A DNA stretch of 64,000 bases from Hoylesella oralis ATCC 33269 (GTDB lineage Bacteria; Bacteroidota; Bacteroidia; Bacteroidales; Bacteroidaceae): the NCBI RefSeq assembly GCF_000185145.2, contig NZ_GL833119.1, positions 1,480,668 to 1,544,667 of the forward strand. Direction: 5' to 3'. The translations under genes were made by a program, and so were the position numbers. Below are positions 31,267 to 38,586 of the stretch, piece by piece (positions within the stretch are counted from its first letter, which is position 1; each line of letters begins with the position of its first letter). Below the pieces are notes generated by a model. It was not told the DNA's origin, ran no database searches, and worked only from the letters and a program-made list of their open reading frames with translations.

Positions 31267-33645
31267 ATGAAAGTGCAGGCTAAAAGCAGGGTTGTTATCC
31301 GGCGGGCGCCGAAAGACGGCGAGGCGGGCATGACCTTGCAGCTCGTCCCCGACAGGCTCTTACTCGATACGGACACGGACGGCATCGTAAAAGATTTTAC
31401 GAATGCCGCGTGTCTCGTGCAGGTGGTACAGGGCACTACGGTGTTGACACCGGCGGTCTTAAAAACACTGCAGGTACACTGTGCGGCGCTCGTAACGAAT
31501 AACACCGTAAAGATAACGGGCATATCCGTAGATCCGGAAACAAATTATTCTTTTGGCAGCGGCTATGTCGATATCGTCGCCATAGTAAATGGAAAGTTTC
31601 TCAAAGGACGGCTGAACGTAGAGATTAACATCCATCGGGCGGTTGCTAAGTTGGAAAAATCCAGCAAGGAAATTGTTGCCGAAGTGGACACGCTCGATAA
31701 AAAGGTAACATCCCACAAGGAGAGTATCGCTCGGTTGGCTGTCAGGCAAGGAGAGATAGACCTGTCGGTAAAGGAGGCATCGGCACCGCGCAACCTGCTT
31801 ACAGGCACGGCATTTAGATTTGATAAAGACTTTACGCAGAACAACGTGGATTACCCTTGCCATGTCAGCGAGACCGAAAGATACAAGGGTACCAATTCCG
31901 TAGTTGTAGATATCGATGAAACAAAAGAGGCGTTCAGCGGCGTGGCTTTTAGAAATATACCTGTCGTTGCCGGAAAGACATATACGTTTTCGTTCGCCGA
32001 AAAAATAGAAGCAGGACGTGAGCCCGACATATTAGGTTACGAAGCAAAGGCTTATAAAAGTAATGGTGAAAACGCTGCCGAATTCCGCCCGTTCGCCTAT
32101 TATGTAAGCCCGTCGTATAGTTGGAAGCACTTAGAAAAAACGTTTACCATAGCAAACGATGTGAGCTATATAGAAATACTTATCTGGGTAGTGAGGAGGG
32201 GCAAGGCGTACATCGCTCGCCCGATGCTCGAGGAGGGAGACAAGTATACGGGGTGGACACTATCCCCGAACGACGATATAAAGGCCATGCAAGGTGCCGG
32301 TGTAAACGTCAATAAGGAGCGCATAGAACTCAACGGAAAGACGGTGTTTAAAAACGGCAATGCGTCGGAGGTACCTCTGTTTGGCGAAGATGGGAAAGTA
32401 AATCCCAACCTCTCGGCGGCACAGTATCTGATGGAGATACTCAAAAGTATGGAGACGGTGATCGACGGAGGGCTCGTAATGGCGGGACTTATCGCCGCCA
32501 AAGACGGCGATGGCAACGTGACTTCGTACCTTAACGGGCTGCAGCAGAAGATGTACGCCTTGGCAGCCGGCGTAAAGAACTTTGGTAAAACAGACGAGAC
32601 GAGTATGTCGCACATCGGCTTCGACGGCTCGGCCAAGTTCGGGCACCTCGGCATCGCTTCCGACGGTCGCGTGAGTATCATCGATAAAGATAGTAAGCCG
32701 CGTATCAACATCACGCCCGACGAGCTGCCGGAAGATGCCTCGCTGCTCAAAACGGCCGACAGCGACAGAGACTGGGCGCTGCCGAATATAACCATGCAGG
32801 AGGCAGAAAATTGGGACGGCAGAAAAATCGGTGGCTTTTTCGAGACGTATCACGATCACTGTGCCGTAACGCTGACAGGCACGCTGCGGATGACAAGTAT
32901 TATAAACAGCGACCTCGGTTACGGCATTGCGCAGAATGTAGCCTGTGTACTTAAAATCATGACGGACGTCACGTATTCGGCAGAGTATTACCTGCGGTAT
33001 TACGGAGGCGGCAGCGTAGTTGTGTTCAATGGGCAGGCACAGAACTCCGATATTGCCTCGGGAAGCTATATCACCGAGCAGGCGGAGGTGTCGGTTACCG
33101 TTATCCTGCCGGCAGGGAGATGGCGGCTTGTGATGGAGCCGGATGGCGGGCGGTTCGTCGGTTACCGGAATATCGTGCTTTCTAACGTCAACATGCATGT
33201 ATCTTACAAAAGCGGCATGCAGGCGCTGCACCTCGCGCACAACGGCATCGCCTCCGTGCAGAGCGCCGCGCAGGCGGCATACATCAGGGACGGAAAGCTC
33301 TGTGCCTTCGGTGCAATGAACATTCCCGGGATATTGCTCGCAGGTACGGTGAGCAGGCAAGGCTCGTTAAGTAATCAATGGGGAGAGTTTGCAGAGAGAA
33401 CGAGTTTACAATATGCTTCATCCAACGGTTTACAAGTCATTAGATTGACTTTTAACAAAACTCTTCCTTGCGGTGCCAATTACGTGGCCATCGTCAACCC
33501 CAATGATGATACGTCGCCATACGGATGTATGGCTGTTGTGCGAAAGAAGACGGCAACCTATTGCGATTTCCGCGTGGTCAACGATAGTGGTGGCGATGTA
33601 ACCAATGTTGGTTTAGACTTTATGATTATCGGGCGCAACAAATAA
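31267..33645 (+). CDS. large tail adhesin / receptor-binding protein candidate (792 aa)
   Basis: The N-terminal module resembles that of the 30033 protein. A CBM4/9-like or fibre-jacket domain is at about 176-340 (NLLTGTAF...FRNIPVVAGKTYTFSF...LEEGDKYTGWTLSPND), as in many phage receptor-binding proteins. A coiled-coil DTLDKKVTSHKESIARL segment at about 140-160 suggests a trimer. The C-terminal third is beta-rich and AT-richer than the rest. It is the last gene of the tail operon, the usual place for the host-range protein. The C-terminal part would be expected to vary between relatives. Confidence 0.75.
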   Translation: MKVQAKSRVVIRRAPKDGEAGMTLQLVPDRLLLDTDTDGIVKDFTNAACLVQVVQGTTVLTPAVLKTLQVHCAALVTNNTVKITGISVDPETNYSFGSGYVDIVAIVNGKFLKGRLNVEINIHRAVAKLEKSSKEIVAEVDTLDKKVTSHKESIARLAVRQGEIDLSVKEASAPRNLLTGTAFRFDKDFTQNNVDYPCHVSETERYKGTNSVVVDIDETKEAFSGVAFRNIPVVAGKTYTFSFAEKIEAGREPDILGYEAKAYKSNGENAAEFRPFAYYVSPSYSWKHLEKTFTIANDVSYIEILIWVVRRGKAYIARPMLEEGDKYTGWTLSPNDDIKAMQGAGVNVNKERIELNGKTVFKNGNASEVPLFGEDGKVNPNLSAAQYLMEILKSMETVIDGGLVMAGLIAAKDGDGNVTSYLNGLQQKMYALAAGVKNFGKTDETSMSHIGFDGSAKFGHLGIASDGRVSIIDKDSKPRINITPDELPEDASLLKTADSDRDWALPNITMQEAENWDGRKIGGFFETYHDHCAVTLTGTLRMTSIINSDLGYGIAQNVACVLKIMTDVTYSAEYYLRYYGGGSVVVFNGQAQNSDIASGSYITEQAEVSVTVILPAGRWRLVMEPDGGRFVGYRNIVLSNVNMHVSYKSGMQALHLAHNGIASVQSAAQAAYIRDGKLCAFGAMNIPGILLAGTVSRQGSLSNQWGEFAERTSLQYASSNGLQVIRLTFNKTLPCGANYVAIVNPNDDTSPYGCMAVVRKKTATYCDFRVVNDSGGDVTNVGLDFMIIGRNK

Positions 33646-33669
33646 AAAAGCCCGCCGGAATGGACGGGC
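33640..33669 (-). terminator. terminator at the convergent tail/moron boundary
   Basis: GCCCG/CGGGC stem (33650-33669). On the minus strand it is followed by TTTTTTATTT, so it mainly ends the lipoprotein gene. Confidence 0.7.
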
Positions 33670-33675
33670 CTGTAT

Positions 33676-34302
33676 TTAGTTTTTGTTTTCGGCTTTGAGT
33701 TTGCGCCACTGGGCGCCGGTGATGGGGATAAAGGTGTAGGCCTTTTCGAGTATTTGATAGCACCGGTCGTACTCTCCCCTTTCATAGGCTGCACGCACGA
33801 GCTTCTCGGCAGCTTCGAGCTGCGCATTGGGCACATAGGCAATAGTATCGCATGTAGTGGGGTTAATCAATGGCCCACTGTAATCTTTGGCATATCCGCA
33901 GAAAGTGGTATCACCGTTCTCTATATAGATATCACGCTCGAATACGACATCGCGGAGTGTCAGGAAAAAAGTCTCCAAGCGCGGCTTCTCCTCCTTGTAA
34001 ACTGTAAAGATAACGTCTTTCATGAGCAGCTTAAGCGCAGGGTTAACGGTGTCGCGCATTTCGGCAGTAAAACTTTTAGGGCCTTGCATAGCTGTACCGT
34101 CAGGATAAACTCCCCGCATGCCCCAAGTCTGTTTTACCACATCCTTGCCGGAGAGCAGGTTGCCATGAACATAAGCACGCGAGCCGGCAGCGGCGCGGAT
34201 GGGTACAGGACGCAGAGCATCATAAGTAGATGAATTGTCATCTTTCGAACAGGCGATGAATGCCACCGCCGCAACGAACAAAAGTAAAAATATCTTTTTC
34301 AT
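33676..34302 (-). CDS. prophage moron lipoprotein (208 aa)
   Basis: The signal peptide MKKIFLLLFVAAVAFIAC and following SKDD give a lipoprotein with lipidated C18. The mature part has a VDLR-type beta region and a C-terminal helical pair (NAQLEAAEKLVRAAYERGEYDRCYQILEKAYTF). No family is recognised. It is transcribed against the tail operon from its own TATATTTG promoter (34334-34341) and has its own terminator, the definition of a moron. A role in superinfection exclusion, surface change or lysogen fitness is inferred by analogy only. Confidence 0.75.
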   Translation of the reverse strand: MKKIFLLLFVAAVAFIACSKDDNSSTYDALRPVPIRAAAGSRAYVHGNLLSGKDVVKQTWGMRGVYPDGTAMQGPKSFTAEMRDTVNPALKLLMKDVIFTVYKEEKPRLETFFLTLRDVVFERDIYIENGDTTFCGYAKDYSGPLINPTTCDTIAYVPNAQLEAAEKLVRAAYERGEYDRCYQILEKAYTFIPITGAQWRKLKAENKN

Positions 34303-34333
34303 AAGTAATAAGGATTTGATTTTTAATTGATTG

Positions 34334-34341
34334 CAAATATA
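34334..34341 (-). promoter_or_regulatory. promoter of the moron lipoprotein gene
   Basis: TATATTTG on the minus strand (CAAATATA on plus), about 32 nt upstream of the lipoprotein start. Confidence 0.7.
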
Positions 34342-34419
34342 ATAAATACAGATAAAAAATGCAAAGAAAATGATAAAAATATCATAGGGGCAGCAGAAAA
34401 AGCCCCCGATCTATTAAAA

Positions 34420-34521
34420 GTAACGCCAATCACTTATCAACAAAACGCTCGCAGCGCACGATCAGGGACCTATGCCTTTTCGCATTGCGAGTTCTATTTT
34501 GCAATAAGTGATTGGCGTTAC
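34420..34521. repeat. 102-bp element with perfect 18-bp inverted repeats
   Basis: GTAACGCCAATCACTTAT (34420-34437) and its exact inverse complement (34504-34521) flank a 66-bp core that itself holds a CTCGCA/TGCGAG pair. AAAA lies on both sides (34416-34419 and 34522-34525), which could be a target duplication. It is 21 bp upstream of the small HTH gene. Options are a MITE-like insertion or an invertible switch; a simple terminator is unlikely because no T run follows. Confidence 0.7.
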
Positions 34522-34542
34522 AAAATTATAAAAATAAATCGG

Positions 34543-34788
34543 ATGAAAGTAATCGAGATATTAAAATTTAACAGAGAATTGCTGAAAAGGCTCCGGACGG
34601 CGGGGATAATGCTGAAAGATACGGAGTACATCAATCTGTACACAGACTACAGGAAAATGATCGCCGAGGGTGAAAAAGTGTCATATGTCGTAGCCGTGCT
34701 CGCGGATAGGTATTCCGTAAGCGAACGGAAGGTGTATGGGCTGATTAAGCGCTTTGAAAGCGACTGCAAGTTATTTTCAGTGCGATGA
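34543..34788 (+). CDS. small HTH protein, Mor-like candidate (81 aa)
   Basis: It begins MKVIEILKFNRELLKRLRTA, then YINLYTDYRKMIAEGEKVSYVVAVLADRYSVSERKVYGLIKRF, a C-terminal helix-turn-helix. The arrangement (helix, YxxY, helix, HTH) resembles Mor/C-type activators and small Bacteroidales mobile-element regulators. It may activate late genes, perhaps through the palindrome at 17068. The start at 34543 follows the inverted-repeat element directly. A longer in-frame start at 34327 would read through that element and is unlikely. Confidence 0.6.
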   Translation: MKVIEILKFNRELLKRLRTAGIMLKDTEYINLYTDYRKMIAEGEKVSYVVAVLADRYSVSERKVYGLIKRFESDCKLFSVR

Positions 34789-34839
34789 CCGGTAAAACGG
34801 TCTTGGTATCAGAAATAATTTATGATCTTTGTACCTGTT

Positions 34840-35688
34840 ATGAGAAAACTATATAATTCGGCACCGCTTCCATTCGTCGGACAAAAGCGGATGTTTGCCA
34901 AGAAGTTTAAGAAAGTGTTGGAACAGTTTCCCGACGGAACTACATTTGTGGATTTGTTCGGCGGTAGCGGATTGCTGTCGCATATAGCCAAATGGCAGAA
35001 ACCGAACTCGAAGGTAGTGTATAACGATTTTGATGGGTACAGATTGCGCTTAGAACATATCCCGCAGACGAACGAGCTACTTGCAGAAATTCGTGAGATA
35101 GTCCGTAATGTGCCACGGCACAAAGCTATCGCCGGAGAGACACGCAATTATATATTCGAGAGTCTGCTACGGCATCAGGAACGTTATGGATATCTGGATT
35201 TTATTACAGTATCTTCATCGGTTATGTTCTCAATGAAGTATCAGCTGAGTATTAATGATATGAGGAAAGAGACTTTATACAATAATGTGAGGACAACCGA
35301 CTATCCGATATGTGACGACTATCTGGAGGGACTTACGATTACCTCGGTAGACTATAAGCAACTGTTTAATCAATATAAAGACCGCCCCGATGTGGTGTTC
35401 CTCGTCGATCCTCCTTATCTGAGTACAGATGTGGGAACTTATAAAATGTATTGGCGGTTGTCTGATTATTTAGATGTGCTGGAGGTCCTTACCGGACACT
35501 CATTCGTGTATTTCACATCCAACAAATCTTCCATCTTGGAGCTGTGTGATTGGATAGGACGAAACAAGAATATGGATAATCCGTTTAAAAAGTGTACGAA
35601 AGTAGAAGTTAATGCCCATATGAACTATAATGCTACCTATACGGATATAATGTTGTATACAAATGTTCGTAGTAGTAATACTGCTTGA
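34840..35688 (+). CDS. DNA adenine methyltransferase, D12 class (282 aa)
   Basis: N6-adenine methyltransferase of the Dam family. Motif I is FVDLFGGSG (about 35-43) and the catalytic motif IV is DPPY (VDPPYLS). The N-terminal PFVGQKRMFAKKF is the usual SAM-pocket lead. The specificity is not readable from sequence. No cognate endonuclease is nearby, so it is an orphan enzyme, probably protecting phage DNA or regulating phage genes, in the terminal position that Mu uses for the mom modification gene. ATG 34840 is chosen over 34822 because the latter overlaps a weak promoter-like box. Confidence 0.88.
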   Translation: MRKLYNSAPLPFVGQKRMFAKKFKKVLEQFPDGTTFVDLFGGSGLLSHIAKWQKPNSKVVYNDFDGYRLRLEHIPQTNELLAEIREIVRNVPRHKAIAGETRNYIFESLLRHQERYGYLDFITVSSSVMFSMKYQLSINDMRKETLYNNVRTTDYPICDDYLEGLTITSVDYKQLFNQYKDRPDVVFLVDPPYLSTDVGTYKMYWRLSDYLDVLEVLTGHSFVYFTSNKSSILELCDWIGRNKNMDNPFKKCTKVEVNAHMNYNATYTDIMLYTNVRSSNTA

Positions 35689-35694
35689 GATGTG

Positions 35695-35733
35695 TTCGAA
35701 TGTTTTAGAGCATCGTTTTAATACCGTTCAAAT
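35695..35733. repeat. phased TTTRAAC repeat array (copy 5, right arm)
   Basis: TTCGAA (35695), TTTAAT (35717) and TTCAAA (35728) lie on an 11-bp grid, with a weak unit at 35706. It lies between the methyltransferase stop and the right-end sites, mirroring the left-arm array at 1025. Confidence 0.5.
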
Positions 35734-35798
35734 ATAAGAAAATAGTCTTGGGGGTATTTTCTATATATTTTTGTTGTGCTGCGTGTTTCTTATTTTTG

Positions 35799-35863
35799 TT
35801 ACGTTTCGTTTTATCCTAAAAAAGCACATTTCGTTTTGCAAAAGCGGTACGTTTCGTTTTGCC
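35799..35863. other. right-end transposase-binding sites (three direct repeats)
   Basis: TTACGTTTCGTTTT (35799), CACATTTCGTTTTG (35825) and GTACGTTTCGTTTTG (35848) repeat every 23-26 bp. The inverse complement AAAACGAAATGTAC is at 1189-1202 and weaker matches are at 396 and 484 on the left, so orientation is inverted at the two ends, as for Mu att sites. The terminus may be CA at 35871-35872. Confidence 0.7.
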
Positions 35864-35883
35864 GGATTTACATAAACATTGTT

Positions 35884-35941
35884 TGTATAAGTTCTTATAC
35901 ATTTTTCATCCACACCTGTTTCCTTCGGCATAGGCAGGTGT
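35884..35941. repeat. two hairpins just outside the predicted right end
   Basis: TGTATAAG-TT-CTTATACA (35884-35901) is a perfect palindrome, and ACACCTG/CAGGTGT (35912-35941) form a second hairpin. They lie in the gap between the prophage and lepA. The rest of 35942-36035 holds no gene. Confidence 0.5.
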
Positions 35942-36035
35942 AGAGGCTATTACCGATGCGTATAGCACCTATAGCTCACGGTTGGCTCTTACAGATATTC
36001 TGCTCCATTCGCTTGATTTTTCAACACCTTTTTTG

Positions 36036-36043
36036 TAACTTTG
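36036..36043 (+). promoter_or_regulatory. lepA promoter
   Basis: -7 box TAACTTTG with a TTG about 20 bp upstream, 22 nt before the lepA start. If the prophage end is near 35872, this promoter is host DNA and remains intact. Confidence 0.7.
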
Positions 36044-36065
36044 CGACTTAAAGCATATTATTCGT

Positions 36066-37847
36066 ATGAAAAATATAAGAAATTTCTGTATCATTGCCCA
36101 TATAGACCACGGGAAGTCGACTATTGCCGACCGATTGCTGGAATATACCGACACTATAAAGGTGACCGAAGGGCAGATGCTCGACGATATGGAACTGGAA
36201 CGTGAACGAGGTATCACGATCAAGAGCCACGCCATACAGATGGAATACGAACTTGAAGGGCAGAAATATATACTCAATTTGATCGATACACCGGGACATG
36301 TGGACTTTTCTTATGAGGTTTCGAGGAGCATAGCGGCCTGTGAAGGAGCGTTACTTGTAGTGGATGCCACGCAAGGAGTGCAGGCACAAACCATCTCGAA
36401 CTTATATATGGCGATAGATCACAACCTTGAGATTATTCCTGTTATTAATAAAATAGACATGCCTTCGGCCATGCCAGACGAGGTAGAAGATGAAATCGTA
36501 GACCTTATAGGCTGCAACCGATCCGACATTATCCGTGCTTCAGGCAAGACAGGCGAAGGCGTTGCCGACATTCTGGAGGCAGTGATCAAGCGCATACCAC
36601 ATCCTGTAGGCGATGCACAGGCACCGCTTCAGGCGCTTATCTTCGACTCCGTGTTCAATTCTTTCCGTGGTATAATTGCTTATTTCAAGATAGAAAACGG
36701 TACTATCCGCAAGGGAGATAAGGTGAAGTTCTTTAATACGGGCATGCAATACGATGCCGATGAGGTGGGTGTTTTAAAGATGGACATGATACCCCGTAAG
36801 GAACTGTCTACCGGAGAAGTGGGGTATATCATCAGTGGAATTAAGGATGCCAAGGAGGTGAAGGTAGGTGATACGATTACACATACCGATCGCCCGTGCG
36901 ATAGAGCTATTGCCGGCTTTCAAGAGGTGAAGCCCATGGTGTTCGCAGGCGTGTATCCTATCGATCCTAACGACTACGAAAATCTGCGTAATTCGTTGGA
37001 GAAATTGCAGCTAAACGACGCTTCGTTAACGTTTTCTCCCGAGTCTTCCGTGGCTTTAGGGTTCGGTTTCCGTTGCGGTTTCCTCGGTCTACTTCACATG
37101 GAGATCGTGCAGGAGCGTCTCGACCGTGAGTTCAATATGGACGTGATAACCACCGTACCCAACGTATCGTACATGGTTTACGATAAACAAGGTAATGTGA
37201 AAGAGGTACACAATCCCTCGGGATTGCCCGATCAGACCATGATCGAGCATATCGAAGAGCCGTATATCCGTGCTACGATTATCACCGATGCCAACTATAT
37301 CGGCCCCATAATGAAGCTATGTTTGGATAAACGCGGCGAACTAATTAACCAAGAATACGTGAGCGGCAACCGTGTAGAGCTTCATTTCATGCTGCCTTTG
37401 GGCGAAATAGTGATCGACTTCTACGATAAGCTGAAGTCTATATCCAAAGGATATGCCTCGTTCGACTATCATATAGATTCGTTTCGTCCGTCGAAGTTGG
37501 CTAAATTAGATATCTTGCTCAATGGAGAACCGGTAGACGCACTGTCGGCCTTGGCACATCAGGATAATGCCGTAGCGCTGGGGCGTCGCATGTGCGAGAA
37601 ACTCAAAGACCTAATTCCGCGCCAACAGTTCGATATTGCCATTCAGGCGGCCATAGGAGCTAAGATCGTTGCCCGCGAAACAGTGAAGTGCGTGCGCAAG
37701 GATGTAACGGCAAAATGTTATGGAGGTGATGTAAGCAGAAAGCGCAAATTACTTGAGAAACAGAAGAAAGGAAAGAAGCGAATGAAGCAGATCGGTAACG
37801 TTGAAGTGCCGCAGAAAGCGTTTCTTGCCGTGCTTAAATTGGATTAA
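36066..37847 (+). CDS. lepA: elongation factor 4 (LepA), 593 aa
   Basis: Ribosome-associated GTPase that back-translocates or remodels stalled ribosomes and helps assembly. G1 is AHIDHGKST (about 10-18), G2 RGITIK, G3 DTPGH, G4 NKID. The C-terminal LepA-specific domain is present ([29 protein letters not shown]...HQDNA) with a final basic [17 protein letters not shown] tail. Length matches the family (about 595 aa). The prophage lies directly upstream but leaves the gene and its promoter whole. Confidence 0.97.
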   Translation: MKNIRNFCIIAHIDHGKSTIADRLLEYTDTIKVTEGQMLDDMELERERGITIKSHAIQMEYELEGQKYILNLIDTPGHVDFSYEVSRSIAACEGALLVVDATQGVQAQTISNLYMAIDHNLEIIPVINKIDMPSAMPDEVEDEIVDLIGCNRSDIIRASGKTGEGVADILEAVIKRIPHPVGDAQAPLQALIFDSVFNSFRGIIAYFKIENGTIRKGDKVKFFNTGMQYDADEVGVLKMDMIPRKELSTGEVGYIISGIKDAKEVKVGDTITHTDRPCDRAIAGFQEVKPMVFAGVYPIDPNDYENLRNSLEKLQLNDASLTFSPESSVALGFGFRCGFLGLLHMEIVQERLDREFNMDVITTVPNVSYMVYDKQGNVKEVHNPSGLPDQTMIEHIEEPYIRATIITDANYIGPIMKLCLDKRGELINQEYVSGNRVELHFMLPLGEIVIDFYDKLKSISKGYASFDYHIDSFRPSKLAKLDILLNGEPVDALSALAHQDNAVALGRRMCEKLKDLIPRQQFDIAIQAAIGAKIVARETVKCVRKDVTAKCYGGDVSRKRKLLEKQKKGKKRMKQIGNVEVPQKAFLAVLKLD

Positions 37848-37896
37848 TAGATAAGAAGAAATTACATCTAACTATTATAATAAGGAGGTTCCTTGT

Positions 37897-38493
37897 ATGA
37901 AAGAACTTGTAAATACACCGCGCGATATTGCCAGAGAACTGGCACGTAAGTACAGTACAATGACGCACGAAGAACTCGATGCCTTGGAAGCAGTGCTTAT
38001 TCCCCTGAAGTTTGCCAAGGGTGAAATGATATTGCGTGAGGGCGAAATATGCCGGAATATCTATTATATAGACCGCGGATTGATACGTCAGTTCTACTTT
38101 AAAAACGAAAAAGAAGTAACCGAACACCTCGGTGAAGACCATACTATCTTCATGTGTATAGAGAGTTTGTTTAAGGAAGAGCCCACTCGGCTGCAGGTAG
38201 AAGCACTGGAGAATTCGATTATCTATGCCCTTCCTAAGGCCGACTTGGAACGTGTAGCGCTGCATAATGTCAATATACAGATGTTATACCGTAAGATTTT
38301 GGAAGAAAGTCTTATTATCTCGCAGATACATGCCGACCTTATAAGGTTCGAATCGGCACAGAGCAGATATAAAAGAATGTGCAAGTTGGCGCCTCAGGTA
38401 ATATTGAGGGCGCCGTTGACCTATATAGCTAACTACCTTCAGATGACGCCCGAAACGCTGAGTCGTGTGCGTTCGTCTACGCTGATCGATTGA
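37897..38493 (+). CDS. Crp/Fnr family regulator (198 aa)
   Basis: Residues about 25-140 form a cyclic-nucleotide-binding-fold domain (LKFAKGEMILREGEICRNIYYIDRGLIRQFYF). The C-terminus (APLTYIANYLQMTPETLSRVRS) is a Crp-type HTH. No Fe-S cysteine set is seen, so it is not an Fnr-type oxygen sensor. The signal is unknown. Many Bacteroidota proteins of this group regulate metabolic genes next door; its neighbours here are lepA and the acyl-CoA synthetase pair, so no target can be named. Confidence 0.88.
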   Translation: MKELVNTPRDIARELARKYSTMTHEELDALEAVLIPLKFAKGEMILREGEICRNIYYIDRGLIRQFYFKNEKEVTEHLGEDHTIFMCIESLFKEEPTRLQVEALENSIIYALPKADLERVALHNVNIQMLYRKILEESLIISQIHADLIRFESAQSRYKRMCKLAPQVILRAPLTYIANYLQMTPETLSRVRSSTLID

Positions 38494-38500
38494 TAAAACA

Positions 38501-38539
38501 CCGAAGCCCCCGAAAAATATCAGCTTTCGGGGGCTTCGG
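38501..38539. terminator. bidirectional terminator between convergent genes
   Basis: A perfect 15-bp stem (38501-38515 with 38525-38539) around the 9-nt loop AATATCAGC separates the Crp-family gene and the minus-strand synthetase. Confidence 0.8.
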
Positions 38540-38586
38540 CGTTAACCACAGAGAGGCGGCATAAGCTGCCGTTATCGGTATTACAT

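Larger units (their letters stand above)
410..35872. mobile_element. Mu-like transposable prophage, apparently complete (ends approximate)
   Basis: The element carries a LexA-like repressor, a Mu A-type DDE transposase, a Mu B-type ATPase, Mu-family terminase, DUF935 portal, DUF1320, Mu F-like and virion morphogenesis proteins, and a complete tail and lysis set. No integrase was seen, which fits integration by transposition. Tail genes (tube, frameshifted chaperones, tape measure, distal tail, hub) without a sheath suggest siphovirus morphology, as in B3/D3112-type transposable phages. The right end is placed near 35872 because three direct transposase-site-like repeats end just before it and the terminus would read CA. 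The left end is uncertain (397-770). All structural genes appear intact, so the prophage may be inducible. Confidence 0.8.

Noticed and set aside
32260..33360. 366-aa minus-strand open frame opposite the adhesin gene
   Set aside because: No promoter or protein signature. It arises from GC-rich sense codons.
34420..34521. Strong invertible promoter
   Set aside because: The only -7-like box in the core is TATTTTG, one base short of the TAnnTTTG spacing, so I do not call a promoter; kept only as an option in the finding.
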